Of a DNA stretch of 64,000 nucleotides, positions 46,230-54,592 are shown piece by piece. The stretch is taken from NCBI RefSeq assembly GCF_014646515.1, contig NZ_BMNK01000024.1, forward strand, positions 82,505 to 146,504, in the 5' to 3' direction. Numbering within the stretch: position 1 is the stretch's first letter; each line of letters starts with the position of its first letter. Under the pieces are notes generated by a model. The model did no database searches. It was not told the origin of the DNA and saw only the letters and a program-made list of their open reading frames with translations. The DNA is from Nonomuraea glycinis (GTDB lineage Bacteria > Actinomycetota > Actinomycetes > Streptosporangiales > Streptosporangiaceae). Both the position numbers and the translations under genes were made by a program.

Positions 46230-47306
46230 TCAGGTGAGGTCGGCGAAGAAGGCCTGGATGTCCGCGGTGAGGGCGGCGGTGGCCGTGTGGGCGGTGTAGT
46301 GGCCGTGGGCCGGGGCGGGGAGGGTCTTCCAGGAGACGATGTTCGCGTGGTCGCGGTTCGCGAAGGGCCGGATGGACTTGAAGTCGCCCTCGCCCATCGC
46401 CAGGCCCAGCGGCACGGTGGTGGGCTCCTTGGGCTGCTCGGCCCGTGCGTTCTCCCAGTAGAGGCGCAGCGCCGAGCCCGCGGTGCCGGTGAACCAGTAG
46501 ATGGCGGCGTTCGTCAGGATGAAGTCGTCGTCCAGGTCCTCGTCGAAGAGCTGGGCGAGCCAGCCCACCAGGCCGGCGGGGGAGTCGGCGAGGGCGTGGG
46601 CGAGGGTCTGCGGCTGCTGCGACTGAAGGACGTTGAAGGCGCCCTTCTCCTTCCAGAACCAGTCGAGCACGGCCAGGCCCGCCTGGTCCTCCTCGGTGAG
46701 GGCGGCGAACTCGGCGGGGTCGCCGGAGGGGAAGGAGTAGATCTGGGTGACGTGCACGCCGACGACGTGGTCCGGGGCGATCCGGCCGATCTCGGGGGAG
46801 ATCATCGAGCCGGCGTCGTTGCCGACGGCGCCGTAACGGTCGTAGCCGAGGCGGGACATCAGCTCGGCCCAGGCGCGGGCGATGTGCTGGTTGTCCCAGC
46901 CGAGCTCCTTGGTCGGGCCGGAGAAGCCGTAGCCGGGCATCGACGGGATGACCAGGTGGAAGTGCTGGGACAGGGGCTCGATGGCGTCGAGGTATTCGGC
47001 GATCGAGCCGGGCCAGCCGTGGGTGAGGATGAGGGGGAGCGCGTCCGGGTTCTGCGAGCGGACGTGCAGGAAGTGGATGCGCTGCCCGTCGATCTCGGTG
47101 GTGAACTGGGGGTGGGCGTTGAGCCTGGCCTCCACGGCGCGCCAGTCGAAGCCGTCGCGCCACCGGGTGACCAGGCGCCTGACCCGCGCGGCGGAGACGC
47201 CCTGGTCGGTGCCGGGGATCTCGTCGGTGAAGCGGGTCAGGGCCAGGCGGGCCTGGAGGTCGTCGAGGTCGGCCGATGAGATTTCGACACGGAAGGGGTG
47301 GATCAT
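46230..47306 (-). CDS. Epoxide hydrolase (alpha/beta hydrolase)
   Basis: 358 residues; AAAGGAG is well placed. The N-terminal EHN domain (about residues 1-105) resembles microsomal-type epoxide hydrolases: FRVEISSADLDDLQARLALTRF. The hydrolase core has oxyanion motif HGWPGS and nucleophile Asp in AVGNDAGSMIS. Tyr residues that polarise the epoxide lie in the cap, and the catalytic His is in PAHGHYTAH. It converts epoxides to vicinal diols. The promoter region contains a nested palindrome around the -10, implying dedicated regulation. Confidence 0.9.
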   Translation of the reverse strand: MIHPFRVEISSADLDDLQARLALTRFTDEIPGTDQGVSAARVRRLVTRWRDGFDWRAVEARLNAHPQFTTEIDGQRIHFLHVRSQNPDALPLILTHGWPGSIAEYLDAIEPLSQHFHLVIPSMPGYGFSGPTKELGWDNQHIARAWAELMSRLGYDRYGAVGNDAGSMISPEIGRIAPDHVVGVHVTQIYSFPSGDPAEFAALTEEDQAGLAVLDWFWKEKGAFNVLQSQQPQTLAHALADSPAGLVGWLAQLFDEDLDDDFILTNAAIYWFTGTAGSALRLYWENARAEQPKEPTTVPLGLAMGEGDFKSIRPFANRDHANIVSWKTLPAPAHGHYTAHTATAALTADIQAFFADLT

Positions 47307-47321
47307 GAGAACTCCTTTGGC

Positions 47322-47362
47322 GGAACGACTTGTTCTGTTCCAACTATAGCAGAACGGAACAG
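47322..47362. promoter_or_regulatory. Nested palindromic operator over the epoxide hydrolase promoter
   Basis: ctgttcc (47335-47341) and ggaacag (47356-47362) are a perfect 7-bp inverted repeat; gttctg-N12-cagaac forms a second dyad inside it, and another ggaac lies at 47322. On the minus strand the centre reads tatagt (47343-47348), a -10-like box. A TetR- or MarR-type repressor would be expected, but none is encoded next to it. Confidence 0.6.
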
Positions 47363-47363
47363 T

Positions 47364-48203
47364 TCATTCCACAAATATGCGCTCCTGTCCGGCGTAGACG
47401 TTGCACCCTTCGCCGCGCAGGAACCCGACCAGCGTCATCCCGAACTCTCTGGCCAGGTCGACGGCGAGCGAGGAGGGGGCCGAGACCGCGCACACCGTGG
47501 GGATGTTCGCCGCCAGCGCCTTCTGCATGATCTCGTAGCTGGTCCTGCCGCTGACCATGAGGATATGACCGGACAACGGCAGGCGCTCGGTCAGCTCTGC
47601 CCAGCCGACCAGCTTGTCCACCGTGTTGTGCCTGCCCACGTCCTCACGCACCGCCACCTGCGCCCCTTCGGCGGTGAACAGGCCGGCCGCGTGCAGGCCG
47701 CCCGTCTTGCCGAACACCCCCTGGGCCCGGCGCAGCGCGTCCGGCAGGCCGTACAGGACTTCGGGGGTGATCCGCAGCCCGTCCTCGGGCAGCGGGCCGC
47801 AGCGCTCGTGCAGGTTGTCCAGGCCGGCCGAGCCGCAGACGCCGCACGCGCTGGAGGTGACGAAGTGACGGTCCAGCGCGGGCAGGTCGGGGATCGGGCC
47901 GTGCAGGCGTACGGTGACCGTGTTGTAGCGGGCCTCGGGCAGCAGGTCCTCGTCGGTGCAGTAGGCGATGGAGGCGATGCCGCCCGGCCGCACCACGCCC
48001 TCGCCCAGCAGGAACCCGGCGGCCAACTCGAAGTCGTGGCCGGGGGTGCGCATGGTGATGGCGACCGTCCGGTGCCCGCCGCCGGGCAGGGCGAGGCGGA
48101 TCTCCAGCGGCTCCTCGGTGGACAGGTCGTCGCGCCGGTCGACGGCCCGGGTCCCGGTGAGCCGCCGGATGCGTACGCGGGTCGTGGGGCCGGGGCGGGT
48201 CAC
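47364..48203 (-). CDS. fdhD: Formate dehydrogenase accessory sulfurtransferase FdhD
   Basis: 279 residues from GTG. The sulfur-carrying CxxC motif is SSACGVCGSAG. GKTGGLHAAGLF and REDVGRHNTVDKLVG are family blocks, as is the C-terminal GFLRGEGCNVYAG. FdhD passes sulfur from a desulfurase to the molybdenum cofactor of formate dehydrogenase. No fdh structural genes are in the window, so it is an orphan here. Confidence 0.95.
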   Translation of the reverse strand: MTRPGPTTRVRIRRLTGTRAVDRRDDLSTEEPLEIRLALPGGGHRTVAITMRTPGHDFELAAGFLLGEGVVRPGGIASIAYCTDEDLLPEARYNTVTVRLHGPIPDLPALDRHFVTSSACGVCGSAGLDNLHERCGPLPEDGLRITPEVLYGLPDALRRAQGVFGKTGGLHAAGLFTAEGAQVAVREDVGRHNTVDKLVGWAELTERLPLSGHILMVSGRTSYEIMQKALAANIPTVCAVSAPSSLAVDLAREFGMTLVGFLRGEGCNVYAGQERIFVE

Positions 48204-48314
48204 CGCGACCGCACGGCGACGACGGCGTTGACGGTGCCGAGGCCGGACAGCCGGCGGCAGGCGCGGTCGCGCGCATTCGGTCGCTCGCTCATCCCCATAT
48301 CCTGCCCCGCCCGG

Positions 48315-48479
48315 CCGGGTGGGACCGGCCCGGACGTGGGAGAAGACGGAGTGATGTCGCGCTGCCCGGCCGGGTGGGACCGGCCCGGACGTGGGAGAAG
48401 ACGGAGTGATGTCGCGCTGCCCCGCCGGGTGGGACCGGCCCGGACGTGCGAGAGGATGGACTGATGTCGCGCTACTCCG
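48315..48479 (+). repeat. 55-bp tandem repeat carrying the birA start region
   Basis: Units begin with ccgggtgggaccggcccgg at 48315, 48370 and 48425. Each contains a Shine-Dalgarno-like gagaagacgg or gagaggatgg and an ATG (48354, 48409, 48464). Only the third, most diverged unit is joined in frame to birA; the 55-base period shifts the frame by one each time. Confidence 0.9.
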
Positions 48480-49279
48480 ATCTGGACCGCCCGCCTCTGT
48501 CCGAGGCGGCGCTCAACCGCGCCCTGGTCCGGCCGGGCTCGCTGTGGACCGGGATCACGGTCGTCGACAGCACCGGCTCGACCAACGCCGACCTCGCCGC
48601 CGCCGCGCACGGCGGTGCGGAGGAGGGCGCGGTGCTGGTCGCCGAGGAGCAGCTCGCGGGCCGTGGCCGGCTGGGCCGCACCTGGACCGTGCCGGCCCGC
48701 GCCGGCCTGACGTTCTCCGTCCTGCTCAGGCCGTCGCTCCCGGCCACCGCGTTCGGCTGGCTGACGCTGCTGTTCGGCGTGGCCGCGGCCTCCGCCGTGC
48801 GCCGGCTCGCCGAGGTGGACGTACGCCTGAAGTGGCCCAACGACCTGCTCATCGGCGAGCGCAAGCTGGCCGGGGTGCTCGCCGAGCGCAGCGAGGGCGC
48901 GGTGGTGGTCGGCATGGGCCTCAACGTGCTGGTCAAGCAGGAGGAGCTCCCCGTGGCGTCGGCCACCTCGCTGGCCGTCGAGAAGGCGGCCTGCCTGGAC
49001 CGCGATCCGCTGCTCAGGGCGGTGCTCAGGGAGGTGGAGGTGCACTACCGCGAGTGGGCGGAGGCGGCCGGCGACGCCGACGCCTGCGGGCTGCGCGCCG
49101 CCTACCTGGCGGTCTCGGCCACGGTCGGCCGCGAGGTGCGGGTCGAGCTGCCGGGTGGCGCGGCACTCACCGGCCGGGCCACCGGCATAGACGCCGCTGG
49201 TCACCTCCAGGTGACGGCGGGCGGCGTGACCTCGACGCTGAGCGCGGGCGACGTCGTGCACGTTAGGCCCACGGCATAG
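48464..49279 (+). CDS. birA: Biotin-[acetyl-CoA-carboxylase] ligase, catalytic form
   Basis: 271 residues from ATG 48464 inside the third repeat. The biotinyl-AMP loop GRGRLGRTW and KWPNDLL, KLAGVLAE and VVGMGLNV are intact. There is no N-terminal winged helix, so it is a ligase without the repressor function of E. coli BirA. The C-terminal SH3-like domain (about residues 225-270) is present. It biotinylates carboxylase alpha subunits such as the partner of PccB. Confidence 0.94.
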   Translation: MSRYSDLDRPPLSEAALNRALVRPGSLWTGITVVDSTGSTNADLAAAAHGGAEEGAVLVAEEQLAGRGRLGRTWTVPARAGLTFSVLLRPSLPATAFGWLTLLFGVAAASAVRRLAEVDVRLKWPNDLLIGERKLAGVLAERSEGAVVVGMGLNVLVKQEELPVASATSLAVEKAACLDRDPLLRAVLREVEVHYREWAEAAGDADACGLRAAYLAVSATVGREVRVELPGGAALTGRATGIDAAGHLQVTAGGVTSTLSAGDVVHVRPTA

Positions 49280-49312
49280 CCCTCAGGGCGATGAGGGTGG
49301 CACCATTTGCCC

Positions 49313-49825
49313 ATGACCATTCCGGACCACCATCTGACGCAGGGTGAGCGGCGTGTGCGCTCCTTCAACCCTCATTGGAAGCGGCTCATCGTCCCCTTCC
49401 TCGCCCTCATCCTCATCGCCGCGGGCGCGGGTGCGGCGATCTACTTCATCCCGGGTGACTGGGCCTACTCCTCCTACGCCAGGATCGCGGTCGGCGTCAT
49501 CGCGGTGCTCCTGCTGACGATCTGGTCGTTCATTCCCTACCTGCGGTGGAAGAACACCGGCTACGTGCTCACCACGCACCGCTTCACGATCAGCACCGGG
49601 GTGCTCAACAAGTCCACGGACGAGATCCCGATGGCCAAGGTCAACACCGTGAGCTCCGACCAGACCTTCGCCGAGCGCCTGCTCGGCTGCGGCACGCTGG
49701 TCGTGGAGTCGGCGGGCGACCGGGGCCAGATCGTGCTGCGGGACATCCCCAAGATCCAGGATGTCCGAGTGGATCTGTTCCGCCTGGTGGAAGACGCCTC
49801 CGACGGCGAGCTCGACAACCGCTGA
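49313..49825 (+). CDS. PH-domain (YdbT/DUF304-type) membrane protein
   Basis: 170 residues from ATG 49313. Two transmembrane helices (about residues 22-44 and 58-78) are followed by a bacterial PH domain: NTGYVLTTHRFTISTGVLNKSTDEIPMAKVNTVS and the strand pair TLVVESAGDRGQIVLRDIP. Such proteins are small membrane-associated domains of unknown ligand. It stands 33 bases after birA and may share its transcript. Confidence 0.85.
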   Translation: MTIPDHHLTQGERRVRSFNPHWKRLIVPFLALILIAAGAGAAIYFIPGDWAYSSYARIAVGVIAVLLLTIWSFIPYLRWKNTGYVLTTHRFTISTGVLNKSTDEIPMAKVNTVSSDQTFAERLLGCGTLVVESAGDRGQIVLRDIPKIQDVRVDLFRLVEDASDGELDNR

Positions 49826-49888
49826 GCTTTCGGCGTGGTGCGGCCTCATGTCTTGCGGAGATCACCCCGCTGACCCAAGATGGCTGCC

Positions 49889-50974
49889 ATGCCGTACGAA
49901 GTGCAGGGCGTCATCGCCCGGGGCAAGGGCCAGGAAGTTTCCATCGAGACGGTGATCGTGCCGGATCCGGGTCCCGGGGAGGCGGTGGTCAATGTCCAAG
50001 CCTGCGGGGTCTGCCACACCGACCTGCACTACCGGGAAGGCGGGATCAACGACGAGTTCCCCTTCCTGCTCGGGCACGAGGCCGCGGGCACGGTGGAGGC
50101 GGTCGGCGAGGGCGTCACCGGGCTGGAGCCGGGTGACTTCGTCATCCTCAACTGGCGGGCCGTGTGCGGCCAGTGCCGGGCGTGCCTGCGCGGCCGGCCG
50201 TGGTACTGCTTCGCCACCCACAACGCCGCCCAGAAGATGACGCTGGCCGACGGCACCGAGCTGTCGCCCGCGCTGGGCATCGGCGCGTTCCTGGAGAAGA
50301 CGCTGGTCGCCGCCGGGCAGTGCACCAAGGTGTCGGCCGAGGCGCCCGCGTCGGTGGCCGGGCTGCTGGGCTGCGGCGTGATGGCCGGGATCGGGGCCGC
50401 CATCAACACCGGCGGCGTCACCCGTGGCGACACGGTGGCGGTCATCGGCTGTGGCGGGGTCGGCGACGCCGCGATCCTCGGCGCGTCCCTGGCCGGTGCA
50501 GCCAAGATCATCGCGGTGGACCTGGACGACCGCAAGCTGGAGTGGGCGCGCGGGTTCGGCGCCACCGACGTGGTCAACTCCGGCGCGAGCGACCCGGTCG
50601 AGGCGATCCGCGACCTCACCGGCGGCCACGGCGCCGACGTGGTGATCGAGGCGGTGGGCCGCCCCGAGACGTACAAGCAGGCCTTCTACGCCCGCGACCT
50701 GGCCGGCACCGTCGTCCTGGTCGGTGTGCCGACCCCGGAGATGCGGCTGGAGCTGCCGCTGCTCGACGTGTTCGGCCGCGGCGGTTCGCTCAAGTCGTCG
50801 TGGTACGGCGACTGCCTGCCCAGCCGTGACTTCCCCATGCTCATCGACCTGTTCCTGCAGCACCGGCTGCCGCTGGACAAGTTCGTGACCGAGACGATCG
50901 GGCTCGACCAGGTCGAGGAGGCGTTCGCCAAGATGCACCGCGGCGACGTGCTGCGCTCGGTGGTGGTCCTCTGA
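49889..50974 (+). CDS. mscR: Mycothiol-dependent formaldehyde dehydrogenase / S-nitrosomycothiol reductase
   Basis: 361 residues from ATG 49889; another in-frame ATG lies 9 bases earlier, and family alignment from memory favours the MPYEVQGVIARGKG start. It is a zinc class-III-type alcohol dehydrogenase: catalytic zinc ligands in ACGVCHTDLHY and GHEAAG, structural zinc CGQCRACLRGRPWYC, and NAD-binding VIGCGGVGDAAI. It oxidises S-hydroxymethyl-mycothiol and reduces S-nitrosomycothiol. The next gene overlaps by one base and is its usual partner. Confidence 0.9.
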   Translation: MPYEVQGVIARGKGQEVSIETVIVPDPGPGEAVVNVQACGVCHTDLHYREGGINDEFPFLLGHEAAGTVEAVGEGVTGLEPGDFVILNWRAVCGQCRACLRGRPWYCFATHNAAQKMTLADGTELSPALGIGAFLEKTLVAAGQCTKVSAEAPASVAGLLGCGVMAGIGAAINTGGVTRGDTVAVIGCGGVGDAAILGASLAGAAKIIAVDLDDRKLEWARGFGATDVVNSGASDPVEAIRDLTGGHGADVVIEAVGRPETYKQAFYARDLAGTVVLVGVPTPEMRLELPLLDVFGRGGSLKSSWYGDCLPSRDFPMLIDLFLQHRLPLDKFVTETIGLDQVEEAFAKMHRGDVLRSVVVL

Positions 50975-51594
50975 TGATCGACAAGGTCGTCACGTCCGGC
51001 ACGTTCTCGCTCGACGGCGGGACGTGGGACGTCGACAACAACGTCTGGCTGGCGGGCGACGCGCGCGAGGTGGTCGTCATCGACGCCGCGCACGACGCCA
51101 AGGCCATCGCCCAGCGGGTGGGCGGCCGTGAGGTCAAGGCCATCGTCTGCACGCACGCGCACAACGACCACATCAACGCGGCGGCCGAGCTCGCCGAGCT
51201 GACCGGCGCGCCGATCCGGCTGCACCCCGCCGACGAGGTCCTGTGGTCGCAGGTGTACGGCGACAGCGTGCCGTACGTTCCCCTCGCCGACGGCGAGAAG
51301 ATCGAGGCCGGCGGGATCTCGCTGGAGGTGCTGCACACCCCGGGCCACGCGCCGGGGGCGGTCTGCCTGTACGCGCCCGAGGTGTGCGTGCTGTTCAGCG
51401 GCGACACGCTGTTCAAGGGCGGCCCGGGAGCGACCGGCCGCTCCTACTCGTCCTTCGACACGATCATCGACTCGATCCGGGGCCGGCTGCTGGAGCTGCC
51501 CGCCGAGACGGTCGTGCACACCGGGCACGGCGAGTCGACGTCGATCGGGGCCGAGGCGCCGCATCTGGAGGAGTGGATCAAGCGCGGTCACTGA
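50974..51594 (+). CDS. MBL-fold hydrolase partner of mscR
   Basis: 206 residues, starting in the mscR stop (TGATG). Metallo-beta-lactamase motifs are complete: THAHNDHINAA, HTPGHAPGAV, FSGDTLF and the last His in VVHTGHGEST. It resembles glyoxalase II. Next to a mycothiol formaldehyde dehydrogenase it is probably the thioesterase that releases formate from S-formylmycothiol; that role is inference from context. Confidence 0.9.
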   Translation: MIDKVVTSGTFSLDGGTWDVDNNVWLAGDAREVVVIDAAHDAKAIAQRVGGREVKAIVCTHAHNDHINAAAELAELTGAPIRLHPADEVLWSQVYGDSVPYVPLADGEKIEAGGISLEVLHTPGHAPGAVCLYAPEVCVLFSGDTLFKGGPGATGRSYSSFDTIIDSIRGRLLELPAETVVHTGHGESTSIGAEAPHLEEWIKRGH

Positions 51595-51678
51595 GCAGGG
51601 GATCTGTGGCGTACCTGACATAGGCAAGCCTTACTTAAGTAGGCTATGTTAGGTATGCCTTACCAAAGATCCCCTGCT
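51594..51678 (+). promoter_or_regulatory. 12-bp inverted repeat enclosing the iron boxes
   Basis: agcaggggatct (51594-51605) and agatcccctgct (51667-51678) are perfectly complementary and 61 bases apart. Read-through RNA from the MBL gene could form a long hairpin that acts as terminator. In DNA the arms bracket the two IdeR-like boxes. Confidence 0.55.
51620..51667 (+). promoter_or_regulatory. Two IdeR/DmdR-type iron boxes upstream of bfd-bfr
   Basis: ataggcaagccttacttaa (51620-51638) matches the 19-base consensus TWAGGTWAGSCTWACCTWA at 16 positions; ttaggtatgccttaccaaa (51649-51667) matches at 17. Their starts are 29 bases apart, and the second ends 31 bases before the bfd ATG. This predicts iron-dependent control by an IdeR homologue. 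Confidence 0.85.
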
Positions 51679-51697
51679 TCCGAGAGGCCGGCCCCGA

Positions 51698-51874
51698 ATG
51701 TACGTGTGCGTGTGCCGCGCCGTGACCGAGAACGACGTCCACGATTGCATCGCGGGCGGCGCCACCAGCGCCAAGCAGGTGCGCGACACCACGGGGGCCG
51801 GCAGCGACTGCGCCACTTGTGTGCGGAAGATCTGTGCAATCCTGAGAGCATCTCAGGAACTGACCACCGCATAA
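51698..51874 (+). CDS. bfd: Bacterioferritin-associated ferredoxin
   Basis: 58 residues, starting MYVCVCRAVTENDVHDCI. The four [2Fe-2S] ligands are C4, C6, C38 and C41 in the Bfd spacing (CxC ... CxxC), and the intervening GGATSAKQVRDTTGAGSDC block fits the family. Bfd donates electrons to bacterioferritin to release stored iron. It lies 16 bases before bfr and under the two iron boxes. It is short and easy to miss. Confidence 0.9.
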   Translation: MYVCVCRAVTENDVHDCIAGGATSAKQVRDTTGAGSDCATCVRKICAILRASQELTTA

Positions 51875-51890
51875 CACGAGGGGCCCGTTC

Positions 51891-52373
51891 ATGCAGGGCG
51901 ACAAGCAGATCATTGAGCTGCTCAATGAGCAGTTGACGGCCGAGCTCACGGCGATCAACCAGTACTTTCTGCACGCCAAGATGCAGCAGAACTGGGGATA
52001 CACCAAGCTCGCCGACTATACCCGCGACGAGTCGATCGACGAGATGCGTCACGCCGAACGGCTCACCGACCGCATCCTCTTTCTGGAGGGGCTGCCCAAC
52101 TATCAGCGGCTCGGCACCCTGCACATCGGCCAGACGGTCCGTGAGCAGCTCCGTGCCGACCTGGAGGTCGAGCTTTCGGTGGTGCAGCGGCTGCGGCCGG
52201 GCATCGCGTTGATGAGGGAGAAGGGCGATGTCACCTCCGCCCGGATCTTCGAGGAGATCCTGGAGGACGAGGAGAAGCACATCGACTACCTCGAGACCGA
52301 GCTGGGGCTCATCGAGACCCTGGGGGAGCAGCTCTACCTCGCCCGCTACGCCGAGCCGCCCTCCGCGGACTGA
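51891..52373 (+). CDS. bfr: Bacterioferritin
   Basis: 160 residues, normal size. Ferroxidase ligands are in LTAELTAINQYFLHAKM (Glu18), DESIDEMRHAERL (Glu51, His54), DLEVELSVVQ and EEILEDEEKHIDYLE. The haem-binding Met is Met52 (DEMRHA). It stores iron as ferric mineral in a 24-subunit shell. GAGGGG precedes the ATG. Operon with bfd. Confidence 0.96.
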   Translation: MQGDKQIIELLNEQLTAELTAINQYFLHAKMQQNWGYTKLADYTRDESIDEMRHAERLTDRILFLEGLPNYQRLGTLHIGQTVREQLRADLEVELSVVQRLRPGIALMREKGDVTSARIFEEILEDEEKHIDYLETELGLIETLGEQLYLARYAEPPSAD

Positions 52374-52644
52374 TTTCCCGCCCCGAGGCCCGTCCTGGTT
52401 GGAGCGTTTCGCGCTCTATCAGGCGGGCTGACGTGCTTTCGGGGTTCCGACACGCCCGGCGGGAGGGTTGGGCTTGTCACCCCCGGGCATGGTCACGTCT
52501 GCTTTTCCCCGCGATGATCGCGGTACTTTAATCACGACTAACCGATGTTTAGCCGTGTTTGGCCAGGTCAATGGATAGGTCAACGACGAGTCAAACCGTG
52601 CGCTGTGCCCGGGAAACGATCCCCTAAGGTCCTACGATCGCTTC

Positions 52645-53313
52645 ATGACCTGCGTACTTCTCGCCGAGGATGACACCTCGATTTCCGAGCCGCTCGCGCG
52701 TGCGTTGCGCCGAGAGGGCTATCAGGTTGAGGTGAGCCCCGACGGCCCGCAGGCCCTCGAGAGGGCTCTGTCGGGGGGCATCGACCTCATCGTTCTTGAC
52801 CTTGGCCTGCCTGAGATGGACGGCCTGGAGGTGGCCCGCCGGATTCGTGCCGAAGGGCACGGCACCCCGGTGCTGATCCTCACCGCCCGCGTCGACGAGG
52901 TGGACACCGTCGTCGGCCTCGACGCCGGCGCCGACGACTACGTCACCAAGCCGTTCCGGCTCGCCGAACTACTAGCCAGGGTGCGGGCGCTGCTGCGCCG
53001 CGGCACCTCCGAGACCCCGGTGGTGCAGGGGGTCCGCATCGACGCCGACTCCCGCCGCGCCTGGATGGGAGAGAAGGAGCTGCACCTGACCACCAAGGAA
53101 TTCGACCTGCTCAGAGTCCTGGTCCGCGACGCGGGCAAGGTGGTCACTCGCGAGCAGATCATGAGAGAGGTGTGGGACACCAACTGGTGGGGCTCCACCA
53201 AGACACTCGACATGCACATCTCGTGGCTGCGCCGCAAACTGGGCGACGACGCGGCCAAGCCCCGCTACATCACCACGGTCCGAGGAGTCGGCTTCCGCTT
53301 CGAACGCGAGTAG
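52645..53313 (+). CDS. OmpR-family response regulator
   Basis: 222 residues. The receiver domain (residues 1-115) has acidic pocket EDD, phospho-acceptor in VLDLGLPEMDG, and the switch Lys in YVTKPF. A winged-helix domain follows (about 125-222, LTTKEFDLLRVLVRDAGKVVTREQI). TACGAT lies 6 bases before the ATG, so the mRNA is leaderless. The 271-base gap upstream (52374-52644) holds no gene; its last 120 bases are A+T-rich and carry this promoter. Its kinase follows after 4 bases. Confidence 0.93.
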   Translation: MTCVLLAEDDTSISEPLARALRREGYQVEVSPDGPQALERALSGGIDLIVLDLGLPEMDGLEVARRIRAEGHGTPVLILTARVDEVDTVVGLDAGADDYVTKPFRLAELLARVRALLRRGTSETPVVQGVRIDADSRRAWMGEKELHLTTKEFDLLRVLVRDAGKVVTREQIMREVWDTNWWGSTKTLDMHISWLRRKLGDDAAKPRYITTVRGVGFRFERE

Positions 53314-53317
53314 GCGC

Positions 53318-54592
53318 ATGCGCCGACGCCTGCTCTCCTCCACCCTGGTCGTCGCGGTCATCGCCGTCCTGCTGCTCGGGGTGCCGCTCGGCATCGTGGT
53401 CGGCCGGCTGATCGTCGACGAGGCCGCACAGGAGCTCAGGGCGGAGGCGACCCGCCTGGTGGGGGAGGTGGAGTATGCCCGCATCCAGGAGACGCCGCTC
53501 GATCCCAAGCAACTGGAACAGAAATACCCGGACCGATACATCCAGATATTCGAACGAGGTAACCCGCCCAAGGCCACCATCGTCGGCACCCCGCCGCCTT
53601 CCGGGGAGCAGATGACGGAGGACGCCGAGTCCGACAGCGGCATATTCGTCCGGGTGAGCCGCGACCGGGCCCAGATCGAGCAGGACGTCTACGCCCGCCT
53701 GCTGCTGATCGTGGCCCTGGCCGTCGCGGCTCTCGCGGTAGCGGTGGGACTGGCCATCGTGCAGTCCCGCCGGCTCACACTCCCCCTGCTGGACCTGGCC
53801 GGGATCGCCGAACGGCTCGGCTCGGGCGACGCCCGGCCGAGCAAGCATCGCTACGGCATCCCCGAGCTCGACCAGGTCGCCGAGGTCCTGGACCGCAGCG
53901 CCACCCGCATCTCCGACCTGCTCACCCGCGAGCGCGAGTTCGCCACCGACGCCTCCCACCAGCTGCGCACCCCGCTGACCGGGCTCACCATGCGGCTGGA
54001 GGAGATCGTCGCGGCCTCCGAGCACCCCGAGGTGGTGCGCGAGGAGGGCGAGGCCGCCATCGTGCAGGCCGAGCGGCTCACCGCCGTGATCGACGAGCTG
54101 CTCGCCGCGGCCCGCAGGCAGCGCCACGCTCAGGCGGAGCCGGTCGCCCTCGACGAGGTGCTCATCCAGCAGGTGACCGAGTGGCAGCCGGTCTTCCGCG
54201 GCGTGGGCCGCACCTTGGTGCTCGCGGGCACCCGCGACCTCAAGGCCCTGGCGACCACCGGGGGGTTCGGCCAGGTCATCGCCACGCTCCTGGAGAACTC
54301 CCTGCGCCACGGCGGCGGCACCGTCACGGTGACGACGTCCTGCGGCGACAAGTACGTGGTGATCGAGGTCTCCGACGAGGGGGCGGGCATCCCGGACGAC
54401 CTGGCGCCCAAGATCTTCGAGCGCAGCGTGAGCGGAGGCGGCGGCACCGGCCTCGGCCTGACGCTCGCCCGCGCCCTGGCCGCCGCCGACGGCGGACGGC
54501 TCGAGCTGGTACGGCGGCGCCCCGCGAAGTTCGCGATCTTCCTACGGCCGGCCGACGACAACGGCCGGCGGGTGGTCAGCGGTCCTGCCTGA
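53318..54592 (+). CDS. Sensor histidine kinase
   Basis: 424 residues. Two transmembrane helices (about residues 8-28 and 130-152) enclose an outer domain of about 100 residues. HAMP follows, then the H-box ATDASHQLRTPLTGL, N-box LLENSLRHG, and G-boxes DEGAGIP and GGTGLGLTLARAL. It is the partner of the response regulator. The signal is unknown. Its 3' end overlaps the convergent gtrA-like gene by 17 bases. Confidence 0.93.
   Translation: MRRRLLSSTLVVAVIAVLLLGVPLGIVVGRLIVDEAAQELRAEATRLVGEVEYARIQETPLDPKQLEQKYPDRYIQIFERGNPPKATIVGTPPPSGEQMTEDAESDSGIFVRVSRDRAQIEQDVYARLLLIVALAVAALAVAVGLAIVQSRRLTLPLLDLAGIAERLGSGDARPSKHRYGIPELDQVAEVLDRSATRISDLLTREREFATDASHQLRTPLTGLTMRLEEIVAASEHPEVVREEGEAAIVQAERLTAVIDELLAAARRQRHAQAEPVALDEVLIQQVTEWQPVFRGVGRTLVLAGTRDLKALATTGGFGQVIATLLENSLRHGGGTVTVTTSCGDKYVVIEVSDEGAGIPDDLAPKIFERSVSGGGGTGLGLTLARALAAADGGRLELVRRRPAKFAIFLRPADDNGRRVVSGPA

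Noticed and set aside
48200..48291. 30-codon minus-strand frame (MSERPNARDRACRRLSG...) ending in a GTGA overlap with fdhD
   Set aside because: The coupling is suggestive, but there is no ribosome-binding site, conservation evidence or recognisable sequence.
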